Positions 1 to 12,300 of a stretch of DNA of 64,000 nucleotides are shown here, piece by piece. The position numbers were made by a program, and so were the translations under genes. A model generated the notes under the pieces. The model did not search any database, was not told where the DNA came from, and was given only the letters and a program-made list of their open reading frames with translations. The stretch's first letter is position 1, and every line of letters begins with the position of its first letter. This stretch comes from Anaspis maculata (taxonomy: Eukaryota > Arthropoda > Insecta > Coleoptera > Scraptiidae): NCBI GenBank assembly GCA_949128115.1, contig OX421964.1, positions 682,001 through 746,000 of the forward strand, read 5' to 3'.

Positions 1-3000
1 TGAACTTTTTGGATAACAATTGTGTCTTTTTTTTGATATTTTTGTTCGTTCGTCGGATGTTGCGTTTGGAACGAGTAGCAGCCAACTTAAAAAGTGGTGA
101 CCGATCGTTTTTAAAGTCACGTGGGTTGAAATTTGAAGTCACGTGGGTTGGAGTTTGGAGTCACGTGGGTTGAAACCTAAACTTTTTGGATAACAATTGT
201 CTTTTTTTTTCTTCGATATTTGTGTTCGTTTGACGGATGTTGCGTTTGGAACAAGTAGCTGCCAACTCAAAAAGTGGTGACCGATCGTTTTAAAAGTCAC
301 GTGGGTTGAAGTTTGAAGTCACGTGGGCTGGAGCCTGAAGTCACGTGGGTTGAAACCTTAACTTTTTGGATAACAATTGTGTCTTTTTTCTTGATATTTG
401 TGTTCGTTCGTCAGATGTTGCGTTTGGAACAAGTAGCTGCCAACTCAAAAAGTGGTGACCGATCGTTTTTAAAGTCACGTGGGTTGTAGTTTGAAGTCAC
501 GTGGGTTGGAGCCCGGAGTCACGTGGGTTGGGACCTGAACTTTTTGGATAACAATTGTGTCTATTTTTTGATATTTTTGTTCGTTCGTCGGATGTTGCGT
601 TTGGAACGAGTAGCTGCCAACTCAAAAAGTGGTGACCGATCGTTTTTGAAGTCACGTGGGTTGAAGTTTGAAGTCACGTGGGTTGGAGCCTGAAGTCACG
701 TGGGTTGAAACCTGAACTTTTTGGATAACAATTGTCTTTTTTTTTTATGATATTTGTGTTCGTTCGACGGATGCTGCGTTTGGAACAAGTAGCTGCCAAC
801 TCAAAAAATGGTGACCGATCGTTTTTGAAGTCACGTGGGTTGGAGTTAACCGTCACGTGGGTTGGAGCTCAAAGTCACGTGGGATAGGACCTGAACTTTC
901 TGGATACTAATTGTGTCTTTTTCTTCGATATTTGTGTTCGTTTGATGGATGTTGCGTTTGGAACAAGTAGCTGCCAATTCCAAAAGTGGTGACGGATCGT
1001 TTCAAAAGTCACGTGAGTTGAAGCCTGGAGGCACGTGGGTTGAAGCCTGAAGTCACGTGGGTTGGAGCCTGAAGTCACGTGGGTTAGGACCTGAAATTTT
1101 TGGATAACAATTGTGTCTTTTTTTAGATATTTGTGTTCGTTTGGCGGATGTTGCGTTTGGAACAAGTAGCGGCCTACTGAAAAAGTGGTGACCGATCGTT
1201 TTAAAAGTCACGTGGGTTGGAGTTTGAAGTCACGTGGGTTCAAACTTGAACTTTTTGGATAATAATTGAGTCTTTTCTTTTGATATTTGTATTAGTTAAC
1301 GGATGTTGCGTTTGGAACAAGTAGCTGCCAACTCAAAAAGTGGTGACCGATCGTTTTTAAAGTCACGTGGGTTGGAGTTTGGAGTCACGTGGGGTGGAGC
1401 TTGAAGTCACGTGGGTTAAGACCTGAACTTTTTGGATAACAATTGTGTCTTTTTTTTTGATATTTGTGTTCGTTCGTCAGATGTTGCGTCTGAAACAAGT
1501 AGCTGCCAACTCAAAAAGTGGTGACCGATCGTTTTTGAAGTCACGTGGGTTGGAGTTTGAAGTCACGTGGGTTGGAGCTTGAAGTCACGTGGGTTAAGAC
1601 CTGAACTTTATGGATAACTATTGTGTCTATTTTTTGATATTTTTGTTCGTCGGATGTTGCGTTTGGAACGAGTAGCAGCCAACTTAAAAAGTGGTGACCG
1701 ATCGTTTTTGAAGTCACGTGGGTTGAAATTTGAAGTCACGTGGGTTGGAGTTCGAAGTCACGTGGGTTGAAACCTGAACTTTTTGGATAACAATTGTCTT
1801 TTTTTTTTTCGATATTTGTGTTCGTTTGACGGATGTTGCGTTTGGAACAAGTAGCTGCCAACTCAAAAAGTGGTGACCGATCGTTTTGAAAGTCACGTGG
1901 GTTGGAGTTTGAAGTCACGTGGGATGGAGCTCGAAGTCACGTGGGTTAGGACCTGAACTTTTTGGATAACAATTGTGTCTTTTTTTTCGATATTTGTGTT
2001 CGTTTGACGGATGTTGCGTTTGGAACAAGTAGCTGCCAACTCCAAAAGTGGTGACGAATCGTTTCAAAAGTCACGTGGGTTGAAGCCTGGAGGCACGTGG
2101 GTTGAAGCCTGAAATCACGTGGGTTGGAGCTTGAAGTCACGTGGAATAGGACCTGAAATTTTTGGATAACAATTGTGTCTTTTTTTTTTATATTTGTGTT
2201 CGTTTGACGGATGTTGCGTTTGGAACAAGTAGCTGCTAACTCAAAAAGTGGTGATCGATCGTTTATAAAGCACGTGGGTTGAAGTTTGAAGTCACGTGGG
2301 TTGGAGCCTGAAGTCACGTGGGTTCAAACCTGAACTTTTTGGATAACTATTGTGTCTATTTTTTGATATTTTTGTTCGTTCGTCGGATGTTGCGTTTGAA
2401 ACGAGTAGCTGCCAACTTAAAAAGTGGTGACCGATCGTTTTTGAAGTCACGTGGGATGAAGTTTGAAGTCACGTGGGTTGGAGCCTGAAGTCACGTGGGT
2501 TCAAACCTGAACTTTTTAGATAACAATTGTGTCTATTTTTTGATATTTTTGTTCGTTCGTCGGATGTTGCGTTTGGAACGAGTAGCTGCCAACTCCAAAA
2601 GTGGTGACCGATCGTTTTAAAAGTCGCGTGGGTTGAAGTTTGAAGTCACGTGGGCTGGAGCCTGAAGTCACGTGTGTTAAAACCTTAACTTTTTGGATAA
2701 CAATTGTGTTTTTTTTTTTATATTTGTGTTCGTTCGTCAGATGTTGCGTTTGGAACAAGTAGCTGCCAACTCAAAAAGTGGTGACCGATCGTTTCTGAAG
2801 TCACGTGGGTTGGAGCCCGGAGTCACGTGGGTTAGGACCTGAACTTTTTGGATAACAATTGTGTCTATTTTTTGATATTTTTGTTCGTCCGTCGGATGTT
2901 GCGTTTGGAACGAGTAGCTGCCAACTTAAAAAGTGGTAACCGATCGTTTTTAAAGTCACGTGGGTTGAAGTTTGAAGTCACGTGGGTTGGAGCCTGAAGT

Positions 3001-4636
3001 CACGTGGGTTGAAACCTGAACTTTTTGGATAACAATTGTCTTTTTTTTTTGATATTCGTGTTCGTTTGACGGATGTTGCGTTTGGAACAAGTAGCTGCCA
3101 ACTCAAAAAGTGGTGACCGATCGTTTTTGAAGTCACGTGGGTTGGAGTTTGAAGTCACGTGGGTTGGAGCCTGAAGTCACGTGGGTTGAAACCTGAACTT
3201 TTTGGATATCAATTGTCTTTTTTTTTTTTCGATATTTGTGTTCGTTTGACGGATGTTGCGTTTGGAACAAGTAGCTGCCAACTCAAAAAGTGGTGACCGA
3301 TCGTTTTGAAAGTCACGTGGGTTGGAGTTTGAAGTCACGTGGGATGGAGCTCGAAGTCACGTGGGTTAGGACCTGAACTTTTTGGATAACAATTGTGTCT
3401 TTTTTTTCGATATTTGTGTTCGTTTGACGGATATTGCGTTTGGAACAAGTAGCTGCCAACTCCAAAAGTGGTGACGAATCGTTTCAAAAGTCACGTGGGT
3501 TGAAGCCTGGAGGCACGTGGGTTGAAGCCTGAAGTCACGTGGGTTGGAGCCTGAAGTCACGTGGAATAGGACCTGAAATTTTTGGATAACAATTGTGTCT
3601 TTTTTTTTATATTTGTGTTCGTTTGACGGATGTTGCGTTTGGAACAAGTAGCTGCTAACTCAAAAAGTGGTGACCGATCGTTTCTAAAGCACGTGGGTTG
3701 AAGTTTGAAGTCACGTGGGTTGGAGCCTGAAGTCACGTGGGTTCAAACCTGAACTTTTTGGATAACTATTGTGTCTATTTTTTGATATTTTTGTTCGTTC
3801 GTCGGATGTTGCCTTTGAAACGAGTAGCTGACAACTTAAAAAGTGGTGACCGATCGTTTTTGAAGTCACGTGGGATGAAGTTTGAAATCACGTGGGTTGG
3901 AGTCTGAAGTCACGTGGGTTCAAACCTGAACTTTTTAGATAACAATTGTGTCTATTTTTTGATATTTTTGTTCGTTCGTCGGATGTTGCGTTTGGAACTA
4001 GTAGCTGCCAACTCCAAAAGTGGTGACCGATCGTTTTAAAAGTCGCGTGGGTTGAAGTTTGAAGTCACGTGGGCTGGAGCCTGAAGTCACGTGTGTTAAA
4101 ACCTTAACTTTTTGGATAACAATTGTGTCTTTTTTTTTTATATTTGTGTTCGTTCGTCAGATGTTGCGTTTGGAACAAGTAGCTGCCAACTTAAAAAGTG
4201 GTGACCGATCGTTTTTGAAGTCACGTGGGTTGAAGTTTGAAGTCACGTGGGTTGGAGCCTGAAGTCACGTGGGTTCAAACCTGAACTTTTTGGATAACAA
4301 TTGTGTCTATTTTTTGATATTTTTGTTCGTTCGTCGGATGTTGCGTTTGGAACGAGTAACTGCCAACTCCAAAAGTGGTGACCGATCGTTTTCAAAGTCA
4401 CGTGGGTTGGAGTTTGAAGTCACGTGGGTTGGAGCCCGGAGTCACGTGGGTTAGGACCTGAACTTTTTGGATAACAATTGTGTCTTTTTTTTTGATATTT
4501 GTGTTCGTTCGTCAGATGTTGCGTTTGGAACAAGTAGCAGCCAACTCAAAAAGTGGTGACCGATCGTTTTTAAAGTCACGTGGGTTGGAGTTTGAAGTCA
4601 CGTGGGTTGGAGCTTGGAGTCACGTGGGTTAGGACC
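1..4636. repeat. Higher-order repeat A, copy 1
   Basis: A block of about 26 monomers. Sequence from about 682 to 4180 recurs at a constant offset of 4281 bp in copy 2, while position 1 corresponds to 4637 (offset 4636). The 355-bp difference equals two monomers, present here around 327-682 and missing from copy 2. Spot differences between the copies are very few, for example GGCCTACTG versus GGCCAACTG near 1172, GATATTGCG versus GATGTTGCG near 3430, and GTTGCCTTTG versus GTTGCGTTTG near 3810. The copies are therefore more than 99% identical by eye. Its true left boundary may lie outside the window. Confidence 0.85.
110..176. repeat. 22-bp CACGTG subrepeat cluster (representative of every monomer)
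   Basis: Three consecutive ~22-bp units, each containing GTCACGTGGGTT followed by a variable tail of the type GRAGYYTGA, close the monomer here. The same cluster recurs in essentially every monomer of the window, usually with three units, sometimes two (near 1205-1245, 2775-2845, 32930-32970, 42395-42425) or four (near 1005-1090, 2070-2150). Units differ in the tail, for example GGAGTTTGA, GGAGCCTGA, GAAACCTGA and GGAGCTCGA, and a recurrent variant begins GGCACGTG instead of GTCACGTG. CACGTG is the palindromic E-box core recognised by many bHLH proteins. Whether any protein binds here is unknown. Confidence 0.95.
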
Positions 4637-7600
4637 TGAACTTTTTGGATAACAATTGTGTCTTTTTTTTGATATTTTTGTTCGTTCGTCGGATGTTGCG
4701 TTTGGAACGAGTAGCAGCCAACTTAAAAAGTGGTGACCGATCGTTTTTAAAGTCACGTGGGTTGAAATTTGAAGTCACGTGGGTTGGAGTTTGGAGTCAC
4801 GTGGGTTGAAACCTAAACTTTTTGGATAACAATTGTCTTTTTTTTTCTTCGATATTTGTGTTCGTTTGACGGATGTTGCGTTTGGAACAAGTAGCTGCCA
4901 ACTCAAAAAGTGGTGACCGATCGTTTTAAAAGTCACGTGGGTTGAAGTTTGAAGTCACGTGGGTTGGAGCCTGAAGTCACGTGGGTTGAAACCTGAACTT
5001 TTTGGATAACAATTGTCTTTTTTTTTTATGATATTTGTGTTCGTTCGACGGATGCTGCGTTTGGAACAAGTAGCTGCCAACTCAAAAAATGGTGACCGAT
5101 CGTTTTTGAAGTCACGTGGGTTGGAGTTAACCGTCACGTGGGTTGGAGCTCAAAGTCACGTGGGATAGGACCTGAACTTTCTGGATACTAATTGTGTCTT
5201 TTTCTTCGATATTTGTGTTCGTTTGATGGATGTTGCGTTTGGAACAAGTAGCTGCCAATTCCAAAAGTGGTGACGGATCGTTTCAAAAGTCACGTGAGTT
5301 GAAGCCTGGAGGCACGTGGGTTGAAGCCTGAAGTCACGTGGGTTGGAGCCTGAAGTCACGTGGGTTAGGACCTGAAATTTTTGGATAACAATTGTGTCTT
5401 TTTTTAGATATTTGTGTTCGTTTGGCGGATGTTGCGTTTGGAACAAGTAGCGGCCAACTGAAAAAGTGGTGACCGATCGTTTTAAAAGTCACGTGGGTTG
5501 GAGTTTGAAGTCACGTGGGTTCAAACTTGAACTTTTTGGATAATAATTGAGTCTTTTCTTTTGATATTTGTATTAGTTAACGGATGTTGCGTTTGGAACA
5601 AGTAGCTGCCAACTCAAAAAGTGGTGACCGATCGTTTTTAAAGTCACGTGGGTTGGAGTTTGGAGTCACGTGGGGTGGAGCTTGAAGTCACGTGGGTTAA
5701 GACCTGAACTTTTTGGATAACAATTGTGTCTTTTTTTTTGATATTTGTGTTCGTTCGTCAGATGTTGCGTCTGAAACAAGTAGCTGCCAACTCAAAAAGT
5801 GGTGACCGATCGTTTTTGAAGTCACGTGGGTTGGAGTTTGAAGTCACGTGGGTTGGAGCTTGAAGTCACGTGGGTTAAGACCTGAACTTTATGGATAACT
5901 ATTGTGTCTATTTTTTGATATTTTTGTTCGTCGGATGTTGCGTTTGGAACGAGTAGCAGCCAACTTAAAAAGTGGTGACCGATCGTTTTTGAAGTCACGT
6001 GGGTTGAAATTTGAAGTCACGTGGGTTGGAGTTCGAAGTCACGTGGGTTGAAACCTGAACTTTTTGGATAACAATTGTCTTTTTTTTTTTCGATATTTGT
6101 GTTCGTTTGACGGATGTTGCGTTTGGAACAAGTAGCTGCCAACTCAAAAAGTGGTGACCGATCGTTTTGAAAGTCACGTGGGTTGGAGTTTGAAGTCACG
6201 TGGGATGGAGCTCGAAGTCACGTGGGTTAGGACCTGAACTTTTTGGATAACAATTGTGTCTTTTTTTTCGATATTTGTGTTCGTTTGACGGATGTTGCGT
6301 TTGGAACAAGTAGCTGCCAACTCCAAAAGTGGTGACGAATCGTTTCAAAAGTCACGTGGGTTGAAGCCTGGAGGCACGTGGGTTGAAGCCTGAAATCACG
6401 TGGGTTGGAGCTTGAAGTCACGTGGAATAGGACCTGAAATTTTTGGATAACAATTGTGTCTTTTTTTTTTATGTTTGTGTTCGTTTGACGGATGTTGCGT
6501 TTGGAACAAGTAGCTGCTAACTCAAAAAGTGGTGATCGATCGTTTATAAAGCACGTGGGTTGAAGTTTGAAGTCACGTGGGTTGGAGCCTGAAGTCACGT
6601 GGGTTCAAACCTGAACTTTTTGGATAACTATTGTGTCTATTTTTTGATATTTTTGTTCGTTCGTCGGATGTTGCGTTTGAAACGAGTAGCTGCCAACTTA
6701 AAAAGTGGTGACCGATCGTTTTTGAAGTCACGTGGGATGAAGTTTGAAGTCACGTGGGTTGGAGCCTGAAGTCACGTGGGTTCAAACCTGAACTTTTTAG
6801 ATAACAATTGTGTCTATTTTTTGATATTTTTGTTCGTTCGTCGGATGTTGCGTTTGGAACGAGTAGCTGCCAACTCCAAAAGTGGTGACCGATCGTTTTA
6901 AAAGTCGCGTGGGTTGAAGTTTGAAGTCACGTGGGCTGGAGCCTGAAGTCACGTGTGTTAAAACCTTAACTTTTTGGATAACAATTGTGTTTTTTTTTTT
7001 ATATTTGTGTTCGTTCGTCAGATGTTGCGTTTGGAACAAGTAGCTGCCAACTCAAAAAGTGGTGACCGATCGTTTCTGAAGTCACGTGGGTTGGAGCCCG
7101 GAGTCACGTGGGTTAGGACCTGAACTTTTTGGATAACAATTGTGTCTATTTTTTGATATTTTTGTTCGTCCGTCGGATGTTGCGTTTGGAACGAGTAGCT
7201 GCCAACTTAAAAAGTGGTAACCGATCGTTTTTAAAGTCACGTGGGTTGAAGTTTGAAGTCACGTGGGTTGGAGCCTGAAGTCACGTGGGTTGAAACCTGA
7301 ACTTTTTGGATAACAATTGTCTTTTTTTTTTGATATTCGTGTTCGTTTGACGGATGTTGCGTTTGGAACAAGTAGCTGCCAACTCAAAAAGTGGTGACCG
7401 ATCGTTTTTGAAGTCACGTGGGTTGGAGTTTGAAGTCACGTGGGTTGGAGCCTGAAGTCACGTGGGTTGAAACCTGAACTTTTTGGATATCAATTGTCTT
7501 TTTTTTTTTTCGATATTTGTGTTCGTTTGACGGATGTTGCGTTTGGAACAAGTAGCTGCCAACTCAAAAAGTGGTGACCGATCGTTTTGAAAGTCACGTG

Positions 7601-8461
7601 GGTTGGAGTTTGAAGTCACGTGGGATGGAGCTCGAAGTCACGTGGGTTAGGACCTGAACTTTTTGGATAACAATTGTGTCTTTTTTTTCGATATTTGTGT
7701 TCGTTTGACGGATGTTGCGTTTGGAACAAGTAGCTGCCAACTCCAAAAGTGGTGACGAATCGTTTCAAAAGTCACGTGGGTTGAAGCCTGGAGGCACGTG
7801 GGTTGAAGCCTGAAGTCACGTGGGTTGGAGCCTGAAGTCACGTGGAATAGGACCTGAAATTTTTGGATAACAATTGTGTCTTTTTTTTTATATTTGTGTT
7901 CGTTTGACGGATGTTGCGTTTGGAACAAGTAGCTGCTAACTCAAAAAGTGGTGACCGATCGTTTCTAAAGCACGTGGGTTGAAGTTTGAAGTCACGTGGG
8001 TTGGAGCCTGAAGTCACGTGGGTTCAAACCTGAACTTTTTGGATAACTATTGTGTCTATTTTTTGATATTTTTGTTCGTTCGTCGGATGTTGCGTTTGAA
8101 ACGAGTAGCTGCCAACTTAAAAAGTGGTGACCGATCGTTTTTGAAGTCACGTGGGATGAAGTTTGAAATCACGTGGGTTGGAGTCTGAAGTCACGTGGGT
8201 TCAAACCTGAACTTTTTAGATAACAATTGTGTCTATTTTTTGATATTTTTGTTCGTTCGTCGGATGTTGCGTTTGGAACTAGTAGCTGCCAACTCCAAAA
8301 GTGGTGACCGATCGTTTTAAAAGTCGCGTGGGTTGAAGTTTGAAGTCACGTGGGCTGGAGCCTGAAGTCACGTGTGTTAAAACCTTAACTTTTTGGATAA
8401 CAATTGTGTCTTTTTTTTTTATATTTGTGTTCGTTCGTCAGATGTTGCGTTTGGAACAAGT
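4637..8461. repeat. Higher-order repeat A, copy 2 (truncated)
   Basis: This is the second copy of the A unit, two monomers shorter than copy 1. It follows copy 1 until about 8460, the equivalent of about 4180. There the order of monomer variants jumps to that seen after about 2780 of copy 1 (GTTGGAGCCCGGAGTC, then CCTGAACTTTT), a switch typical of unequal exchange between repeat units. Confidence 0.8.
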
Positions 8462-9329
8462 AGCTGCCAACTCAAAAAGTGGTGACCGATCGTTTTTGAA
8501 GTCACGTGGGTTGGAGCCCGGAGTCACGTGGGTTAGGACCTGAACTTTTAGGATAACAATTGTGTCTATTTTTTGATATTTTTGTTCGTCCGTCGGATGT
8601 TGCGTTTGGAACGAGTAGCTGCCAACTTAAAAAGTGGTAACCGATAGTTTTTAAAGTCACGTGGGTTGAAGTTTGAAGTCACGTGGGTTGGAGCCTGAAG
8701 TCACGTGGGTTGAAACCTGAACTTTTTGGATAACAATTGTCTTTTTTTTTGATATTTGTGTTCGTTTGACGGATGTTGCGTTTGGAACAAGTAGCTGCCA
8801 ACTCAAAAAGTGGTGACCGATCGTTTTTGAAGTCACGTGGGTTGGAGTTTGAAGTCACGTGGGTTGGAGCTCGAAGTCACGTGGGTTAGGACCTGAACTT
8901 TTTGGATAACAATTGTGTATTTTATTTTCGATATCTGTGTTCGTTTGACGGATGTTGCGTTTGGAACAAGTAGCTGCCAACTCCAAAAGTGGTGACGGAT
9001 CGTTTTCAAAGTCACGTGGGTTGAAGCCTGGAGGCACGTGGGTTGAAGCCTGAAGTCACGTGGGTTGGAGCCTGAAGTCACGTGGGTTAGGACCTGAAAT
9101 TTTTGGATGACAATTGTGTGTTTTTTTTCGATATTTGTGTTCGTTTGACGGATGTTGCGTTTGAAACAAGTAGCTGCCAACTCCAAAAGTGGTGACGGAT
9201 CGTTTTAAAAGTCACGTGGGTTGGAGCCTGGAGGCACGTGGGTTCAAACCTGATTTTTTTTGGATAACAATTGTGTCTATTTTTTAATATTTTTGTTCGT
9301 TCGTCGGATGTTGCGTTTGGAACAAGTAG
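8462..9329. repeat. Mosaic satellite between HOR A and HOR B
   Basis: About five monomers that follow neither neighbouring HOR exactly. The start resembles A-type sequence near 2780-3060. From about 8830 the monomers, with TTTATTTTCGATATCTG and GGATGACAATTG, resemble C-type sequence found again near 18,790-19,310, 25,270-25,780 and 32,240-32,750. No gene is seen. Confidence 0.65.
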
Positions 9330-12300
9330 CTGCCAACTTAAAAAGTGGTGACCGATCGTTTTTGAAGTCACGTGGGTTGAAGTTTGAAGTCACGTGGGTT
9401 GGAGCCTGAAGTCACGTGGGTTCAAACCTGAACTTTTTGGATAACAATTGTGTCTATTTTTTGATATTTTTGTTCGTTCGTCGGATGTTGCGTTTGGAAC
9501 GAGTAACTGCCAACTCCAAAAGTGGTGACCGATCGTTTTAAAAGTCACGTGGGTTGAAGTTTGAAGTCACGTGGGCTGGAGCCTGGAGTCACGTGGGTTA
9601 AAACCCTCACTTTTTGGATAACAATTGTGTCTATTTTTTTATATTTGTGTTCGTTCGTCAGATGTTGCGTTTGGAACAAGTAGCTGCCAACTCAAAAAGT
9701 GGTGACCGATCGTTTTTAAAGTCACGTGGGTTGGAGTTTGAAGTCACGTGGGTTGGAGCCCGGAGTCACGTGGGTTAGGACCTGAACTTTTTGGATAACA
9801 ATTGTGTCTATTTTTTGATATTTTTGTTCGTCCGTCGGATGTTGCGTTTGGAACGAGTAGCTGCCAACTTAAAAAGTGGTGACCGATCGTTTTTAAAGTC
9901 ACGTGGGTTGAAGTTTGAAGTCACGTGGGTTGGAGCCTGAAGTCACGTGGGTTGAAACCTGAACTTTTTGGATAACAATTGTTTTTTTTTTTTCGATATT
10001 TGTGTTCGTTTGACGGATGTTGCGTTTGGAACAAAAAGCTGCCAACTCAAAAAGTGGTGACCGATCGTTTTTGAAGTCACGTGGGTTGGAGTTTGAAGTC
10101 ACGTGGGTTGGAGCTCGAAGTCACGTGGGCTGGACCTGAACTTTTTTGATAACAATTGGGTTTTTTTTTTCGATATCTGTGTTCGTTTGACGGATGTTGC
10201 GTTTGGAACAAGAAACTGCCAACTCCAAAAGTGGTGACGGATCGTTTTCAAAGTCACGTGGGTTGAAGCCTGGAGGCACGTTGGTTGGAGCCTGAAGTCA
10301 CGTGGGTTAGGACCTGAAATTTTTGGATAACAATTGTGTCTTTTTTTTCGATATTTGTGTTCGTTTGACGGATGTTGCGTTTGGAACAAGTAGCTGCCAA
10401 CTCCAAAAGTGGTGACGGATCGTTTTAAAAGTCACGTGGGTTGGAGCCTGGAGGCACGTGGGTTCAAACCTGATTTTTTTTGGATAACAATTGTGTCTAT
10501 TTTTTGATAATTTTGTTCGTTCGTCGGATGTTTCGTTTGGAACAAGTAGCTGCCAACTTAAAAAGTGGTGACCGATCGTTTTTAAAGTCACGTGGGTTGG
10601 AGTTTGAAGTCACGTGGGTTGGAGCCCGGAGTCACGTGGGTTAGGACCTGAACTTTTTGGATAACAATTGTGTCTTTTTTTTTGATATTTGTGTTCGTTC
10701 GTCAGATGTTGCGTTTGGAACAAGTAGCTGCCAACTCAAAAAGTGGTGAACGATCGTTTTTAAAGTCACGTGGGTTGGAGTTTGAAGTCACGTGGGTTGG
10801 AGCTTGGAGTCACGTGGGTTAGGACCTGAACTTTTTGGATAACAATTGTGTCTATTTTTCGATATTTTTGTTCGTTCGTCGGATGTTGCGTTTGGAACGA
10901 GTAGCAGCCAACTTAAAAAGTGGTGACCGATCGTTTTTAAAGTCACGTGGGTTGAAATTTGAAGTCACGTGGGTTGGAGTTTGGAGTCACGTGGGTTGAA
11001 ACCTAAACTTTTTGGATAACAATTGTCTTTTTTTTTTCTTCGATATTTGTGTTCGTTTGACGGATGTTGCGTTTGGAACAAGTAGCTGCCAACTCAAAAA
11101 GTGGTGACCGATCGTTTTTAAAGTCACGTGGGTTGGAGTTTGAAGTCACGTGGGTTGGAGCTCGAAGTCACGTGGGTTAGAACCTGAACTTTTTGGATAA
11201 CAATTGTGTCTATTTTTTGATATTTTTGTTCGTTCGTCGGATGTTGCGTTTGGAACGAGTAGCAGCCAACTCAAAAAGTGGTGACCGATCGTTTTTAAAG
11301 TCACGTGGGTTGAAATTTGAAGTCACGTGGGTTGGAGTTTGAAGTCACGTGGGTTGAAACCTGAACTTTTTGGATAACAATTGTCTTTTTTTTTTTTCGA
11401 TATTTGTGTTCGTTTGACGGATGTTGCGTTTGGAACAAGTAGCTGCTAACTCGAAAAGTGGTGACCGATCGTTTTCAAAGTCACGTGGGTTGAAGTTTGA
11501 AGTCACGTGGGTTGGAGCCTGAAGTCACGTGGGTTCAAACCTGACTTTTTTGGATAACAATTGTGTCTATTTTTTGATATTTTTGTTCGTTCGTCGGATG
11601 TTGCGTTTGAAACGAGTAGCTGCCAACTCAAAAAGTGGTGACCGATCGTTTTTAAAGTCACGTGGGTTGGAGTTTGAAGTCACGTGGATTGGAGCCCGGA
11701 GTCACGTGGGTTGGGACCTGAACTTTTTGGATAACAATTGTGTCTATTTTTTGATATTTTTGTTCGTTCGTCGGATGTTGCGTTTGGAACGAATAGCTGC
11801 CAACTTAAAAAGTGGTGACCGATCGTTTTCAAAGTCACGTGGGTTGAAGTTTGAAGTCACGTGGGTTGGAGCCTGAAGTCACGTGGGTTGAAACCTGAAC
11901 TTTTTGGATAACAATTGTCTTTTTTTTTATGATATTTGTGTTCGTTCGACGGATGCTGCGTTTGGAACAAGTAGCTGCCAACTCAAAAAGTGGTGACCGA
12001 TCGTTTTTGAAGTCACGTGGGTTGGAGTTTAACGTCACGTGGGTTGGAGCTCAAAGTCACGTGGGATAGGACCTGAACTTTCTGGATACTAATTGTGTCT
12101 TTTTCTTCGATATTTGTGTTCGTTTGACGGATGTTGCGTTTGGAACAAGTAGCTGCCATTTCCAAAAGTGGTGACGGATCGTTTCAAAAGTCACGTGAGT
12201 TGAAGCCTGGAGGCACGTGGGTTGAAGCCTGAAGTCACGTGGGTTGGAGCCTGAAGTCACGTGGGTTGGGACCTGAAATTTTTGGATAACAATTGTGTCT

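Noticed and set aside
12..26. GGATAACAATT, identical to the right half of the E. coli lac operator
   Set aside because: An 11-base coincidence multiplied by the satellite; the rest of the operator is absent and the context is eukaryotic.
929..960. CENP-B box-like sequence around TTCGTTTGACGG
   Set aside because: The spacing between TTCG and CGG is about two bases too short for the NTTCGNNNNANNCGGGN consensus on either strand, and the final GGG is absent.
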